DNA of 64,000 nt from Paracoccus marinaquae. Its GTDB lineage: Bacteria > Pseudomonadota > Alphaproteobacteria > Rhodobacterales > Rhodobacteraceae. Positions within the stretch are counted from its first letter, which is position 1. Each line of letters begins with the position of its first letter. The notes below the pieces were generated by a model that saw only the letters and a list, made by a program, of their open reading frames with translations, was not told where the DNA came from and searched no databases. Location: NCBI RefSeq assembly GCF_018860165.1, contig NZ_JAHKNG010000011.1, forward strand, positions 1 through 64,000, read 5' to 3'. The translations under genes and the position numbers were made by a program. Of this stretch, positions 51,956 to 60,850 are shown piece after piece.

Positions 51956-51983
51956 TATTGATCGACGGAATAACGATATTGAT
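51956..51983 (+). promoter_or_regulatory. TATTGAT direct repeats before fdsG, candidate LysR-binding site
   Basis: TATTGAT occurs at 51956-51962 and 51977-51983, 21 bases apart (two helical turns), with a further TTGAT just upstream. The pair lies in the gap between the regulator gene and fdsG. Spacing on one DNA face is typical of regulator sites, but binding by this LysR protein is only inferred. Confidence 0.45.
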
Positions 51984-52037
51984 TTCGGATCGACGAGCCT
52001 GTTTGCTGGGGGCTGAGGAATTGTCGAAAGGCTAGCC

Positions 52038-52514
52038 ATGCATGCGAATGCGCCAGCCCCGACCGAGGAGGAGATCCGCGCCCTTGCCGCGCCGCTTGCC
52101 TCTCTGGAAGGGCCACTTCTGCCGATGCTGCACGCGGTGCAGGAAACATACGGCTTCATCCCTGAAAATGCCGTGCCGGTTCTGGCGGATATCCTGAATC
52201 TGGGCCGGGCCGAGGTGCATGGCGTCGTCAGCTTCTATCACGACTTCCGCGAGGCACCGGCGGGCCGGCATGTGCTGAAAATCTGCCGGGCCGAGGCCTG
52301 CCAGTCGATGGGTGGCAGCGCGCTGGCCGAGGCGACCCTGCGAAAGCTGGGCATCGGCTGGCATGACACCACGGGCGATGGCGCGCTGACGGTCGAGCCG
52401 GTCTATTGCCTGGGCATGTGCGCCTGTGCGCCGGCCGCGATGCTGGACGACCGGGTGGTGGCGCGGCTGGACGAGGCGCGGATGGACCGGCTGCTGAGCG
52501 AGGCCGGGGCATGA
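52038..52514 (+). CDS. fdsG: NAD-dependent formate dehydrogenase gamma subunit
   Basis: A 158-residue NuoE-like [2Fe-2S] protein: LASLEGPLLPMLHAVQETYG, then the cluster ligands in KICRAEACQSMGG (two Cys) and VYCLGMCACAPAAMLDDRVV (two Cys). It passes electrons within the FdsGBA complex. Start ATG 52038 follows the LysR-site region. Its stop overlaps the fdsB start. Confidence 0.94.
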   Translation: MHANAPAPTEEEIRALAAPLASLEGPLLPMLHAVQETYGFIPENAVPVLADILNLGRAEVHGVVSFYHDFREAPAGRHVLKICRAEACQSMGGSALAEATLRKLGIGWHDTTGDGALTVEPVYCLGMCACAPAAMLDDRVVARLDEARMDRLLSEAGA

Positions 52515-54028
52515 AGATCTATGTTCCCATGGACAGCGCCGCCCGCGCGGTCGGTGCCGACGAGGTGGCCGAGGCCATCGCCCGCGAGGTGAAGGCGCGC
52601 GGCATCGAGGCCCGGATCATCCGCAACGGCAGCCGCGGCATGATCTGGCTTGAACCGCTGGTCGAGATCGACCGGGGCGAGGGGCGCATGGGCTACGGTC
52701 CGGTCGCGCCCGAGGATGTGCCGGCGCTGCTGGATGGCGGGCTGGACAGCCTTGGTCCGGTCGAGGAAATCCCGTTCTTCGCCCGTCAGCACCGGCTGAC
52801 CTTCGCCCGCTGCGGCCTCATCGACCCGCTGGACCTTGCGGATTATCAGGCGCATGGCGGCCTGACCGGGCTGCGCCGCGCCATCGGCATGGAACCGGCG
52901 CAGATCGTGCAGGAGGTCACCGACAGCGGCCTGCGCGGGCGCGGCGGCGCGGGCTTCCCGACCGGCATCAAGTGGAAGACGGTCCTCGGCGCGCAGGCCG
53001 CGCAGAAGTATATCGTCTGCAACGCCGATGAGGGCGACAGCGGCACCTTCGCCGACCGGATGATCATGGAGGGCGATCCCTTCACCCTGATCGAGGGTAT
53101 GGCGATTGCCGGTCTGGGTGTGGGTGCGACGCGCGGCTATGTCTATCTGCGCAGCGAATATCCCGATGCGGTCCGGGTGATGAACGCGGCGGTGCGGATC
53201 GCCCGCGAGGGCGGCGTGCTGGGGTCGGACATCCTCGGCTCGGGCCGGGCCTTCGACATGGAGATTCGGGTGGGCGCGGGCGCCTATGTCTGCGGCGAGG
53301 AGACCAGCCTGCTGAACAGCCTCGAAGGCAAGCGCGGCGTGGTCCGGGCCAAACCGCCGCTGCCGGCGCTGGAGGGGTTCCTTGGCCAGCCCACCGTCGT
53401 CAACAACGTCATCAGCCTGGCCACGGTGCCGGTGATCTTCGAGAAGGGCGCCGCGCATTACGCCGATTTCGGACATAACCGATCCCGCGGGACGGTGACG
53501 CTGCAGATCGCCGGAAACGTGAAGCGCGGCGGGCTGTTCGAGGCGGGCTTCGGCCTGCATCTGGGCGAGATTGTCAATGATATCGCCGGCGGCACCGCTT
53601 CGGGGCGGCCGGTAAAGGCGGTGCAGGTCGGTGGGCCGCTGGGCGCCTATATGCCGGTCGACAAGTTCGCGACGCCGATGGGCTATGAGGAATTCGACGC
53701 CGAGGGCGGGCTGATCGGCCATGCCGGGCTGGTGGTCTTTGACGACACCGCCGACATGCTGCAGATGGCCCGCTTTGCGATGGAATTCTGCGCCGTCGAA
53801 TCCTGCGGCAAATGCACGCCCTGCCGGATCGGCGCGGTGCGCGGGGTCGAGACCATCGACCGCATCGCCCAAGGCGATCCGAACGCGGCCGCGCTGCTGA
53901 GCGATCTTTGTGATACAATGCGGGATGGCTCGCTTTGTGCCCTGGGGGGCTTCACGCCCTTCCCGGTGATGTCCGCGCTGACCCATTTCCCGGACGATTT
54001 CGCGTGCCAGAAGGAGGCCGCCGAATGA
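52511..54028 (+). CDS. fdsB: NAD-dependent formate dehydrogenase beta subunit
   Basis: A 505-residue NuoF-like protein. An N-terminal thioredoxin-like domain (about 1-110) precedes the NADH/FMN-binding core: SGLRGRGGAGFPTGIKWKTV, YIVCNADEGDSGTFADRMIM, GAGAYVCGEETSLLNSLEGK. The [4Fe-4S] motif near the C-terminus is ESCGKCTPCRIGAVRG. It reduces NAD+ with electrons from formate. Start ATG 52511 overlaps the fdsG stop, and its end overlaps fdsA by 4 bases. Confidence 0.95.
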   Translation: MKIYVPMDSAARAVGADEVAEAIAREVKARGIEARIIRNGSRGMIWLEPLVEIDRGEGRMGYGPVAPEDVPALLDGGLDSLGPVEEIPFFARQHRLTFARCGLIDPLDLADYQAHGGLTGLRRAIGMEPAQIVQEVTDSGLRGRGGAGFPTGIKWKTVLGAQAAQKYIVCNADEGDSGTFADRMIMEGDPFTLIEGMAIAGLGVGATRGYVYLRSEYPDAVRVMNAAVRIAREGGVLGSDILGSGRAFDMEIRVGAGAYVCGEETSLLNSLEGKRGVVRAKPPLPALEGFLGQPTVVNNVISLATVPVIFEKGAAHYADFGHNRSRGTVTLQIAGNVKRGGLFEAGFGLHLGEIVNDIAGGTASGRPVKAVQVGGPLGAYMPVDKFATPMGYEEFDAEGGLIGHAGLVVFDDTADMLQMARFAMEFCAVESCGKCTPCRIGAVRGVETIDRIAQGDPNAAALLSDLCDTMRDGSLCALGGFTPFPVMSALTHFPDDFACQKEAAE

Positions 54029-56958
54029 AGGATTTCATCATCCCGCAATTTGCCCCCGGCGATGACCGCGACATGGGCACCCCGGCAAGGCTGGGCGCCC
54101 CGGTCAGCCTGCTGGTGGACGGCATTGCCGTGACCGTGCCCGAGGGCACCTCGGTCATGCGCGCCGCCGCCGAGGCCGGGATCGACATCCCGAAACTTTG
54201 CGCCAGCGACAACATGGAGGCCTTCGGCTCCTGCCGGCTCTGCGTGGTCGAGATCGAGGGCCGGCGCGGCACGCCCGCGTCCTGCACCACGCCTGTTGCC
54301 GAGGGCATGGTCGTCAGCACCCAGACCGCGCGCATCCAGCGGCTGCGCAAGGGTGTCATGGAGCTTTACATCAGCGACCACCCGCTGGACTGCCTGACCT
54401 GCGCGGCCAATGGCGATTGCGAATTGCAGGACGCGGCCGGGCAGGTGGGCTTGCGCGACGTGCGCTATCTGCCGGGCGACAACCATTTCGACCCCTCCGG
54501 CACCGGCGCCCGCAGCCAGGCCGAGGCGCGGCTGCGGATGCCCGATGGCGTGGCCAATCCGCGCTGGACGCCGAAGGATGACAGCAACCCCTATTTCAGC
54601 TTCGATCCGTCGAAATGCATCGTCTGCTCGCGCTGCGTGCGGGCCTGCGAAGAGGTGCAGGGTACCTTCGCCCTGACCATCGAGGGGCGCGGCTTCGGCA
54701 GCAAGGTCAGCGCCGGCATGGCGGGCGACGACTTCCTGTCCTCGGATTGCGTCAGCTGCGGCGCCTGCGTGCAGGCCTGCCCGACCGCGACCCTGCAGGA
54801 GAAATCGGTGATCGAACTGGGCCAGCCCAAGCGATCCGTCGTCACCACCTGCGCCTATTGCGGCGTCGGCTGTTCCTTCAAGGCCGAACTGAACGGCGAC
54901 CAGCTGGTGCGCATGGTGCCCTACAAGCAGGGCAAGGCCAATCACGGCCATTCCTGCGTCAAGGGCCGCTTTGCCTATGGTTATGCCGAACACAGGGACC
55001 GCATCCTGAAGCCGATGATCCGCGACCGCATCGACGAGCCCTGGCGCGAGGTCGAATGGGACGAGGCGCTGGCCTTCGCCGCGAACCGGCTGAAAGGGCT
55101 GCAGGAGAAATTCGGCCGCCAGTCGATCGGCGTCATCACCTCCAGCCGCTGCACCAACGAGGAAAGCTATCTGGTGCAGAAGCTGGCGCGGGCGGTGTTC
55201 CTGAACAACAACACCGATACCTGCGCGCGGGTCTGCCACTCGCCGACCGGCTATGGTCTCGGCAAGACCTACGGCACCTCGGCCGGCACGCAGGATTTCG
55301 ACAGCGTCGATCATTGCGACGTGATGATGATCATCGGCGCCAACCCCACGGACGCGCATCCGGTCTTTGCCAGCCGGATGAAGAAGCGGGTCCGCGAGGG
55401 CGCCAAAGTGATCGTCGTCGATCCGCGCCGCATCGACATGGTGCGCAGCACCCATATCGAGGCGGCCCATCACCTGCCGCTGCGCCCGGGCACCAATGTC
55501 GCCGTGGTCACCGCCATGGCCCATGTGATCGTGACCGAGGGGCTTTATGACGAGGCCTTCATCCGCGCCCGCTGCGACTGGGGCGAGTTCCAGCATTATG
55601 TCGATTTCGTCCGTGATCCGCGCCACAGCCCCGAGGCGATCGAGGCGCTGACCCGGGTGCCCGCGGCCGATCTGCGCGCCGCCGCGCGGCTTTACGCGAC
55701 GGGCGGCAATGCGGCGATCTATTACGGCCTCGGTGTGACCGAACACAGCCAGGGCTCGACCACCGTGATGGGGATCGCCAACCTTGCCATGCTGACCGGG
55801 AATATCGGGCGCGAGGGCGTGGGGGTGAACCCGCTGCGCGGCCAGAACAACGTGCAAGGGTCCTGCGACATGGGTTCCTTCCCACATGAACTGCCGGGCT
55901 ATCGTCATGTGAAACTGCCCGAGGTCCGCGCCATCTATGAGAAGGCCTGGGGCGTCGAGATCGACCCCGAGCCGGGCCTGCGCATCCCCAACATGCTGGA
56001 TGCCGCCGTCGAGGGCAGTTTCAAGGGCCTCTATTGCCAGGGCGAGGATATCCTGCAATCGGACCCCGACACCCATCACGTCGCGGCCGGTCTGGCGGCG
56101 ATGGACTGCGTCATCGTCCATGACCTGTTCCTGAACGAGACGGCGAACTACGCCCATGTTTTCCTGCCCGGCTCGACCTTCCTCGAAAAGGACGGCACCT
56201 TCACCAATGCCGAGCGTCGCATCAACCGTGTCCGCAAGGTGATGGCGCCGAAGAACGGCTATGAGGACTGGGAGGTGACGCAGCTTCTGGCCAATGCGAT
56301 GGGCGCGGACTGGCACTATACCCACCCGGCGCAGATCATGGACGAGATCGCCGCGACCACGCCCAGCTTTGCCGGCGTCAGCTTCGATCTGCTGGACGAA
56401 AAAGGTTCGGTCCAGTGGCCCTGCAACGCCACCGCGCCCGAGGGCACGCCGATGATGCATGTGGATCACTTCGTCTCGGGCAAGGGGCACTTCATCGTGA
56501 CCGAATATCTGGCCACCGATGAACGCGCCGGCCCGCGCTTCCCGCTGTTGCTGACGACGGGCCGGATCCTGTCGCAATACAATGTCGGCGCGCAGACGCG
56601 GCGGACCGAGAATGTCGTCTGGCACCCCGAGGACGTGCTGGAGATCCATCCGCACGACGCCGAGGTGCGCGGCGTGAACGATGGCGACTGGGTGCGCCTG
56701 GCCAGCCGCGCGGGCGAGACGACGCTGCGGGCGAAGATCACCGATCGGGTGGCGCCGGGGGTGGTCTACACGACCTTCCACCACCCCTCGACGCAGGCCA
56801 ATGTGGTGACCACCGATTTCTCGGACTGGGCGACGAACTGCCCGGAATACAAGGTCACGGCGGTGCAGGTCAGCCCCTCGAACGGGCCTTCGGACTGGCA
56901 GGAAAGCTATACCGAGCAGGCCGAACGTTCGCGCCGGATCCTGCCGGCGGCGGAATGA
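54025..56958 (+). CDS. fdsA: NAD-dependent formate dehydrogenase alpha (catalytic, molybdenum) subunit
   Basis: This 977-residue catalytic subunit oxidises formate to CO2. An N-terminal [2Fe-2S] domain (NMEAFGSCRLCVVEIEGRRG) and the His-Cys3 segment (DHPLDCLTCAANGDCELQ) are followed by two [4Fe-4S] motifs (CIVCSRCVRACEEVQ, CVSCGACVQACPTATLQ). The molybdopterin domain starts with CAYCGVGCSFKAEL and has the active-site cysteine in NNTDTCARVCHSPTGYGLGK. This is a cysteine, not selenocysteine enzyme. It ends with the molydop-binding domain (RILSQYNVGAQTRRTENVVW). It overlaps fdsB by 4 bases. Confidence 0.96.
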   Translation: MKDFIIPQFAPGDDRDMGTPARLGAPVSLLVDGIAVTVPEGTSVMRAAAEAGIDIPKLCASDNMEAFGSCRLCVVEIEGRRGTPASCTTPVAEGMVVSTQTARIQRLRKGVMELYISDHPLDCLTCAANGDCELQDAAGQVGLRDVRYLPGDNHFDPSGTGARSQAEARLRMPDGVANPRWTPKDDSNPYFSFDPSKCIVCSRCVRACEEVQGTFALTIEGRGFGSKVSAGMAGDDFLSSDCVSCGACVQACPTATLQEKSVIELGQPKRSVVTTCAYCGVGCSFKAELNGDQLVRMVPYKQGKANHGHSCVKGRFAYGYAEHRDRILKPMIRDRIDEPWREVEWDEALAFAANRLKGLQEKFGRQSIGVITSSRCTNEESYLVQKLARAVFLNNNTDTCARVCHSPTGYGLGKTYGTSAGTQDFDSVDHCDVMMIIGANPTDAHPVFASRMKKRVREGAKVIVVDPRRIDMVRSTHIEAAHHLPLRPGTNVAVVTAMAHVIVTEGLYDEAFIRARCDWGEFQHYVDFVRDPRHSPEAIEALTRVPAADLRAAARLYATGGNAAIYYGLGVTEHSQGSTTVMGIANLAMLTGNIGREGVGVNPLRGQNNVQGSCDMGSFPHELPGYRHVKLPEVRAIYEKAWGVEIDPEPGLRIPNMLDAAVEGSFKGLYCQGEDILQSDPDTHHVAAGLAAMDCVIVHDLFLNETANYAHVFLPGSTFLEKDGTFTNAERRINRVRKVMAPKNGYEDWEVTQLLANAMGADWHYTHPAQIMDEIAATTPSFAGVSFDLLDEKGSVQWPCNATAPEGTPMMHVDHFVSGKGHFIVTEYLATDERAGPRFPLLLTTGRILSQYNVGAQTRRTENVVWHPEDVLEIHPHDAEVRGVNDGDWVRLASRAGETTLRAKITDRVAPGVVYTTFHHPSTQANVVTTDFSDWATNCPEYKVTAVQVSPSNGPSDWQESYTEQAERSRRILPAAE

Positions 56959-56959
56959 C

Positions 56960-57784
56960 ATGAACCTGCCGAAGCCTCTTGACGGGGCCGCCGCGATCCA
57001 TGTCCGGGCCGGCAGCCGCCGTGCCATCCAGCGGGTCCTGCCCGAGGAGGCGGCGGTGGCCATGGTCTATGACGGCACCACCCATGCGGTGATGATGGCC
57101 ACGCCTGCCGATATCGAGGATTTCGCCCTGGGCTTCTCGCTCAGCGAAGGGATCGTGACGGGACAGGGGCAGATCGCCTCCTGCACCGTGGTCGCGCAGG
57201 ATCAGGGGATCGAGGCCCGTCTCTGGCTGACCGGCGACCGGGCCGAGGCTCTGGCCGCGCGCCGGCGCAACCTTGCCGGGCCGGTCGGCTGCGGGCTGTG
57301 CGGCATCGATTCGCTTGAACAGGCGATGCGGCCCTTGCCAGATCTGGACGGCATCGGCCCGGTGATGACCTCCGGGGATATCGCCGGCGCGACCGATGCG
57401 CTGCGCGACTGGCAGCCGCTGCACGACCGCTCGCGCGCGGTTCACGCCGCCGGGTTCCTGATCCCCGGCAAGGGCATCGTGCTGGCCCGCGAGGATGTCG
57501 GCCGCCACAACGCGCTGGACAAGCTGATCGGCGCCATGGCTCGGCAGGGGCTGGATGCAGGGCAGGGCGCCTTCGTGGTGACCAGCCGTGTCTCGATCGA
57601 GATGGTGCAGAAATGCGCCATGGCGGGCTGCGCGGTCCTGATCGCGGTTTCCGCACCCACACTGCACGCCCTGCGCCTGGCCGAAGGCGCGGGCATTACC
57701 CTGGCCGCCTTCGCGCGCGGCGAGGGGTTCGACCTGTTTTCCCACCCCGAACGGCTGAGTGCCGAGGTGTCCGATGTCGCCTGA
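56960..57784 (+). CDS. fdhD: formate dehydrogenase accessory sulfurtransferase
   Basis: A 274-residue FdhD (FdsC in Rhodobacter naming), which delivers sulfur to the molybdenum cofactor before insertion into FdsA. It has the CxxC motif GCGLCGIDSLEQAMRPL, the LSEGIVTGQGQIASC region, and the cofactor-binding VGRHNALDKLIGAMARQ with FVVTSRVSIEMVQKCAMAG. It begins 1 base after the fdsA stop and its end overlaps fdsD. Confidence 0.94.
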   Translation: MNLPKPLDGAAAIHVRAGSRRAIQRVLPEEAAVAMVYDGTTHAVMMATPADIEDFALGFSLSEGIVTGQGQIASCTVVAQDQGIEARLWLTGDRAEALAARRRNLAGPVGCGLCGIDSLEQAMRPLPDLDGIGPVMTSGDIAGATDALRDWQPLHDRSRAVHAAGFLIPGKGIVLAREDVGRHNALDKLIGAMARQGLDAGQGAFVVTSRVSIEMVQKCAMAGCAVLIAVSAPTLHALRLAEGAGITLAAFARGEGFDLFSHPERLSAEVSDVA

Positions 57785-57974
57785 GAAGATGGTCCATATG
57801 GCCAACCAGATCGCCAGTTTCTTCAACAGCCAGCCCGGTGACGAGGCCGAGAAGATCGCGGCCCATCTGAAGGACTTCTGGTCGCCGCCGATGCGGGCGC
57901 AATTGCTGGACTATCTCGCCGCCGGCGGGACCGGGCTGAAACCCGCAGTCGTGGAAGCCGCCAGGAAACTGTGA
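57774..57974 (+). CDS. fdsD: formate dehydrogenase delta subunit
   Basis: A 66-residue FdsD: VHMANQIASFFNSQPGDEAE, KIAAHLKDFWSPPMRAQLLD, GGTGLKPAVVEAARKL. This matches the small FdsD protein, which is needed for formation of active formate dehydrogenase. ATG 57774 lies inside the fdhD end (11-base overlap); ATG 57789 is an alternative. It closes the fds operon. Confidence 0.9.
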   Translation: MSPEKMVHMANQIASFFNSQPGDEAEKIAAHLKDFWSPPMRAQLLDYLAAGGTGLKPAVVEAARKL

Positions 57975-58029
57975 AACCCGGGCGGGCCCGGGCGGGTTGA
58001 TGCCTGAAACAGCAACCCGACGGAACGCC

Positions 58030-58980
58030 ATGCCGGACACCCCTTTCGATCTGTCGCGACGCCGCCTCTGCGTCATCTTGAACCTCGGCTCGGGCCGCAA
58101 GGACGGCCGGGAATTCGCCGAGACACTCGGCAAGGCGCTGAAACCCCGATGTGCCGGGTTCGATCTGCGCCAGACCCCGCGCGGCAGCGATCTGGTCGAG
58201 ATGGCGCAGCAGGCCGTGGCCGACGGCTTCGATATCATCGTGGCGGCCGGGGGCGACGGCACGCAATCGGCCATTGCCGGCGCGCTGACGGGAACCGAGG
58301 CGATCATGGGCATCCTTCCGGGCGGCACCTTCAACTATTTCGCCCGCGATCTGGGCGTTGGCGAAAGTCTGGAAGACGCGCTGGACACGATCCGCGAGGC
58401 GCGGGTCGAGCGGATCGACATCGGCCTGATCGAGAACCTTGTCTTTCTGAACAATGTCAGCCTGGGCGCCTATCCGCATATCCTGAAGACGCGTGAGACG
58501 ATCTATCGCCGCTGGGGCCGCTCGCGCGTGGCGGCCTATTGGTCGGTGCTGGTGGCGCTGCGCCGTCTGCGGCGGCCGATGGTGCTGACCGCCCGGCTTG
58601 AAGGCGAGGCGCGGCAATTCACCACCGCGCTGCTGTTCGTGGCCCGCAGCGCTTATCAGCTTGAGAGTTTCGGGCTGGACGGGGTGGAGGCGGTCCGGAA
58701 CGGTCAGTTCGCCGTCCTGATCGCAAGGGCGCGCAAACCCCTGCCGCTGTTGCGGTCGGCCCTGCGGCTGGCCTTCGGCTTTTCCGCGCAGGACAGTGAC
58801 TTCGATCTGATCGTGACCGATGAGTTGACGATCGAGACGCCGAAGAAACGTCTGCTGATCGCGCATGACGGCGAAAAGACGGTGATGGCGTCGCCGCTGC
58901 ATCTGCAGGTCCGGCAGGGCGCGCTGCAGGTGCTGCTGCCGGCCGACGGCACCAACAAGACGCGGGATGCCGGCGGGTGA
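58030..58980 (+). CDS. diacylglycerol kinase-like lipid kinase
   Basis: A 316-residue DAGK-catalytic family protein: RRLCVILNLGSGRKDGREFA, the phosphate-binding FDIIVAAGGDGTQSAIAGAL, MGILPGGTFNYFARDLGVG (NYFAR-type), then the C-terminal beta domain LVFLNNVSLGAYPHILKTRE and KRLLIAHDGEKTVMASPLHL. It probably phosphorylates diacylglycerol or a related lipid. ATG 58030 was chosen because GACGGA lies upstream; ATG 58000 is possible. Its stop overlaps the next GTG start. Confidence 0.85.
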   Translation: MPDTPFDLSRRRLCVILNLGSGRKDGREFAETLGKALKPRCAGFDLRQTPRGSDLVEMAQQAVADGFDIIVAAGGDGTQSAIAGALTGTEAIMGILPGGTFNYFARDLGVGESLEDALDTIREARVERIDIGLIENLVFLNNVSLGAYPHILKTRETIYRRWGRSRVAAYWSVLVALRRLRRPMVLTARLEGEARQFTTALLFVARSAYQLESFGLDGVEAVRNGQFAVLIARARKPLPLLRSALRLAFGFSAQDSDFDLIVTDELTIETPKKRLLIAHDGEKTVMASPLHLQVRQGALQVLLPADGTNKTRDAGG

Positions 58981-59825
58981 CCCGGATCGTTCACCTGTCG
59001 GACCTGCATTTCGGCCTGCATCGGGGCGATCTGGTCGGGGCGCTGCTGGACAGGATCAACCATGCGCGCGCCGATCTGGTGGTCGTGACGGGGGATCTGA
59101 CCCATCGCGGTCGTCCGGGCCAGTTCCGGCAGGCGGCCGGGTTCCTGGCCCGGATCAACGCCCCGGTGATGGCGGTTCCCGGCAATCACGACGTGCCCCT
59201 CTACAATATCCCGCTGCGCTTTGCCTGGCCTTTCGCCGGCTTTAGCGAGGCGATCGGCGCCGATCTGGCGCCGACCCGTGCCGCGGGTACGGTGCGGGTC
59301 TTGGGGCTGAACAGCACCGATCCCTTCTCCTGGCAGCGCGGGGTGATCCGCCGGGGCGAGATCGACAGGCTGATCGGCGGCATTGATCCGCTGGCCACGA
59401 ATATCCTTGCGCTGCACCACCCGTTGCAGCAACTGCCCGCGATCGACAAGGAACTTGCTACGCGCGCGCCCGAGGCGCTGCGGCGGCTTGGGGCCGCGGG
59501 CCTGCATGTCGTGCTGAGCGGCCATCTGCACCTGTGGGACTGCGGCGGGCTGCTGGCCTGCGGGCATCCGGGCGTGCTGCAGATTCAGGCGGGAACGGCA
59601 CTCTGTTCGCGGCTCGGAGACCGCCAGAACGAATTCGCCGTGCTGGATTTCGCAGGCACGGGCCTGACGGTCGAGCGCCATGTCGCGCCGATGGCGCAGG
59701 AGGGTTTTCAGCCACCCGAGAGGCTGCATTTCCGGCGCGGCGGCGGGGTTTGGCAGGCTTTGGATCAGGGCCCGCCGGTGCCGATGCTGCCCGGCGCCAC
59801 CGACACCGCCTTCAGGACCGCGTAA
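58977..59825 (+). CDS. calcineurin-like metallophosphoesterase
   Basis: A 282-residue protein from GTG with all five phosphoesterase blocks: RIVHLSDLHFGLHRGDLV, LVVVTGDLTHRGRPGQF, AVPGNHDVPLYN, ILALHHPLQQLPA and VVLSGHLHLWDCGG. It resembles cyclic-nucleotide or nucleotide-cleaving Icc-like enzymes; the substrate is not known. It overlaps the lipid kinase gene by 4 bases. Its 3' end overlaps the 3' end of the convergent modC by 61 bases. Confidence 0.88.
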   Translation: MTRIVHLSDLHFGLHRGDLVGALLDRINHARADLVVVTGDLTHRGRPGQFRQAAGFLARINAPVMAVPGNHDVPLYNIPLRFAWPFAGFSEAIGADLAPTRAAGTVRVLGLNSTDPFSWQRGVIRRGEIDRLIGGIDPLATNILALHHPLQQLPAIDKELATRAPEALRRLGAAGLHVVLSGHLHLWDCGGLLACGHPGVLQIQAGTALCSRLGDRQNEFAVLDFAGTGLTVERHVAPMAQEGFQPPERLHFRRGGGVWQALDQGPPVPMLPGATDTAFRTA

Positions 59826-60850
59826 ACCCGCATCCCGGGGGCCAGCCCCAGCCCCGCGGTTGAACGGGCGGTGATCCTCGCCAGGATGACCTCGTCGCCC
59901 GCCTCAAGCCGCACCAGAACGCCGCCTTCCCCGGGGGTCACATCGCGCACCGTCACCGGCAGCACGTTCAGCGCCGAGATGCCGGAGGGCCGCTGCAGCG
60001 CCAGCATCACGTCCTGCGCCAGTATCCGCAGCCGCAGATGGCTGCCCTCAGCGGCCGTGATCCGCGACAGCCAGACCGGCCCGGCGCCGGTCGCCAGACG
60101 GGTCAGGCCATCCTCCTCCTGGGCCTCGATCCGCGCGCTCAGGATCGCGCCGGCCTCGCGCAGCCCCAGCACCGGCGCGGTCGCGGGGTCGGACAGGATC
60201 GTCGCGGCCGGACCTGCGGCAAGCACCCGCCCGGCCTCGATCAGCACGATGGTTGTGGCCAGACGCGCGACCTCGGCCGCCGAGTGGCTGACATAGAGGA
60301 TCGGCAACCCGGTTTCGTCGCGCAACCGTTCCAGATAGGGCAGAATCTCGGCCTTGCGGGCCTCGTCCAGCGCCGCCAGCGGCTCATCCATCAGCAGCAG
60401 GCGCGGATTCGACAGGATCGCCCGGCCAAGGGCGACGCGCTGCTTTTCGCCCCCCGACAGGGCGCCCGGTCGGCGGGCCAGAAGATCGCCGATGCCCAGC
60501 AGATCAACGATACGGGAAAACCTTGCCCCGTCCTTCATGCGCGCAAACCATCGCCCGTAGAGCAGGTTCTGGCGCACGGTCAGATGCGGAAACAGCCGCC
60601 CTTCCTGAAACACATAGCCGACGCCGCGCCGGTGCGGCGGCAGGAAACGGCCGCTGGCACTGTCCGACAGGATCAGCCCGTCGACCTCGATCCGGCCCTG
60701 ATCGGGGCGCATCAGCCCGGCGACGGCGTTGACGATGGTGGTCTTGCCCGAGCCGGACTTGCCGAACAGGGCGGTGACGCCCGGCGGGGCCTCGAACCCG
60801 GCATCCAGAGCAAAGCCCGGAAATTCGTGGCGGATCGCAAGCTTCAGCAT
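59765..60850 (-). CDS. modC: molybdate ABC transporter ATP-binding protein
   Basis: A 361-residue ATPase: Walker A VTALFGKSGSGKTTIVNAVA, the Q-loop region GRFLPPHRRGVGYVFQEGRL, signature LSGGEKQRVALGRAIL and Walker B LLLMDEPLAALDEARKAEIL. The C-terminal TOBE/Mop-like domain (SALNVLPVTVRDVTPGEGGV, VILARITARSTAGLGLAPGM) binds molybdate. The start at 60850 overlaps the modB stop. The C-terminus overlaps the convergent phosphoesterase gene. Confidence 0.95.
   Translation of the reverse strand: MLKLAIRHEFPGFALDAGFEAPPGVTALFGKSGSGKTTIVNAVAGLMRPDQGRIEVDGLILSDSASGRFLPPHRRGVGYVFQEGRLFPHLTVRQNLLYGRWFARMKDGARFSRIVDLLGIGDLLARRPGALSGGEKQRVALGRAILSNPRLLLMDEPLAALDEARKAEILPYLERLRDETGLPILYVSHSAAEVARLATTIVLIEAGRVLAAGPAATILSDPATAPVLGLREAGAILSARIEAQEEDGLTRLATGAGPVWLSRITAAEGSHLRLRILAQDVMLALQRPSGISALNVLPVTVRDVTPGEGGVLVRLEAGDEVILARITARSTAGLGLAPGMRVYAVLKAVSVAPGSIGTGGP

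Noticed and set aside
53683..57063. Open minus-strand frame of about 1126 codons opposite fdsA
   Set aside because: fdsA on the plus strand shows all cofactor motifs; the antisense frame is a composition artefact.
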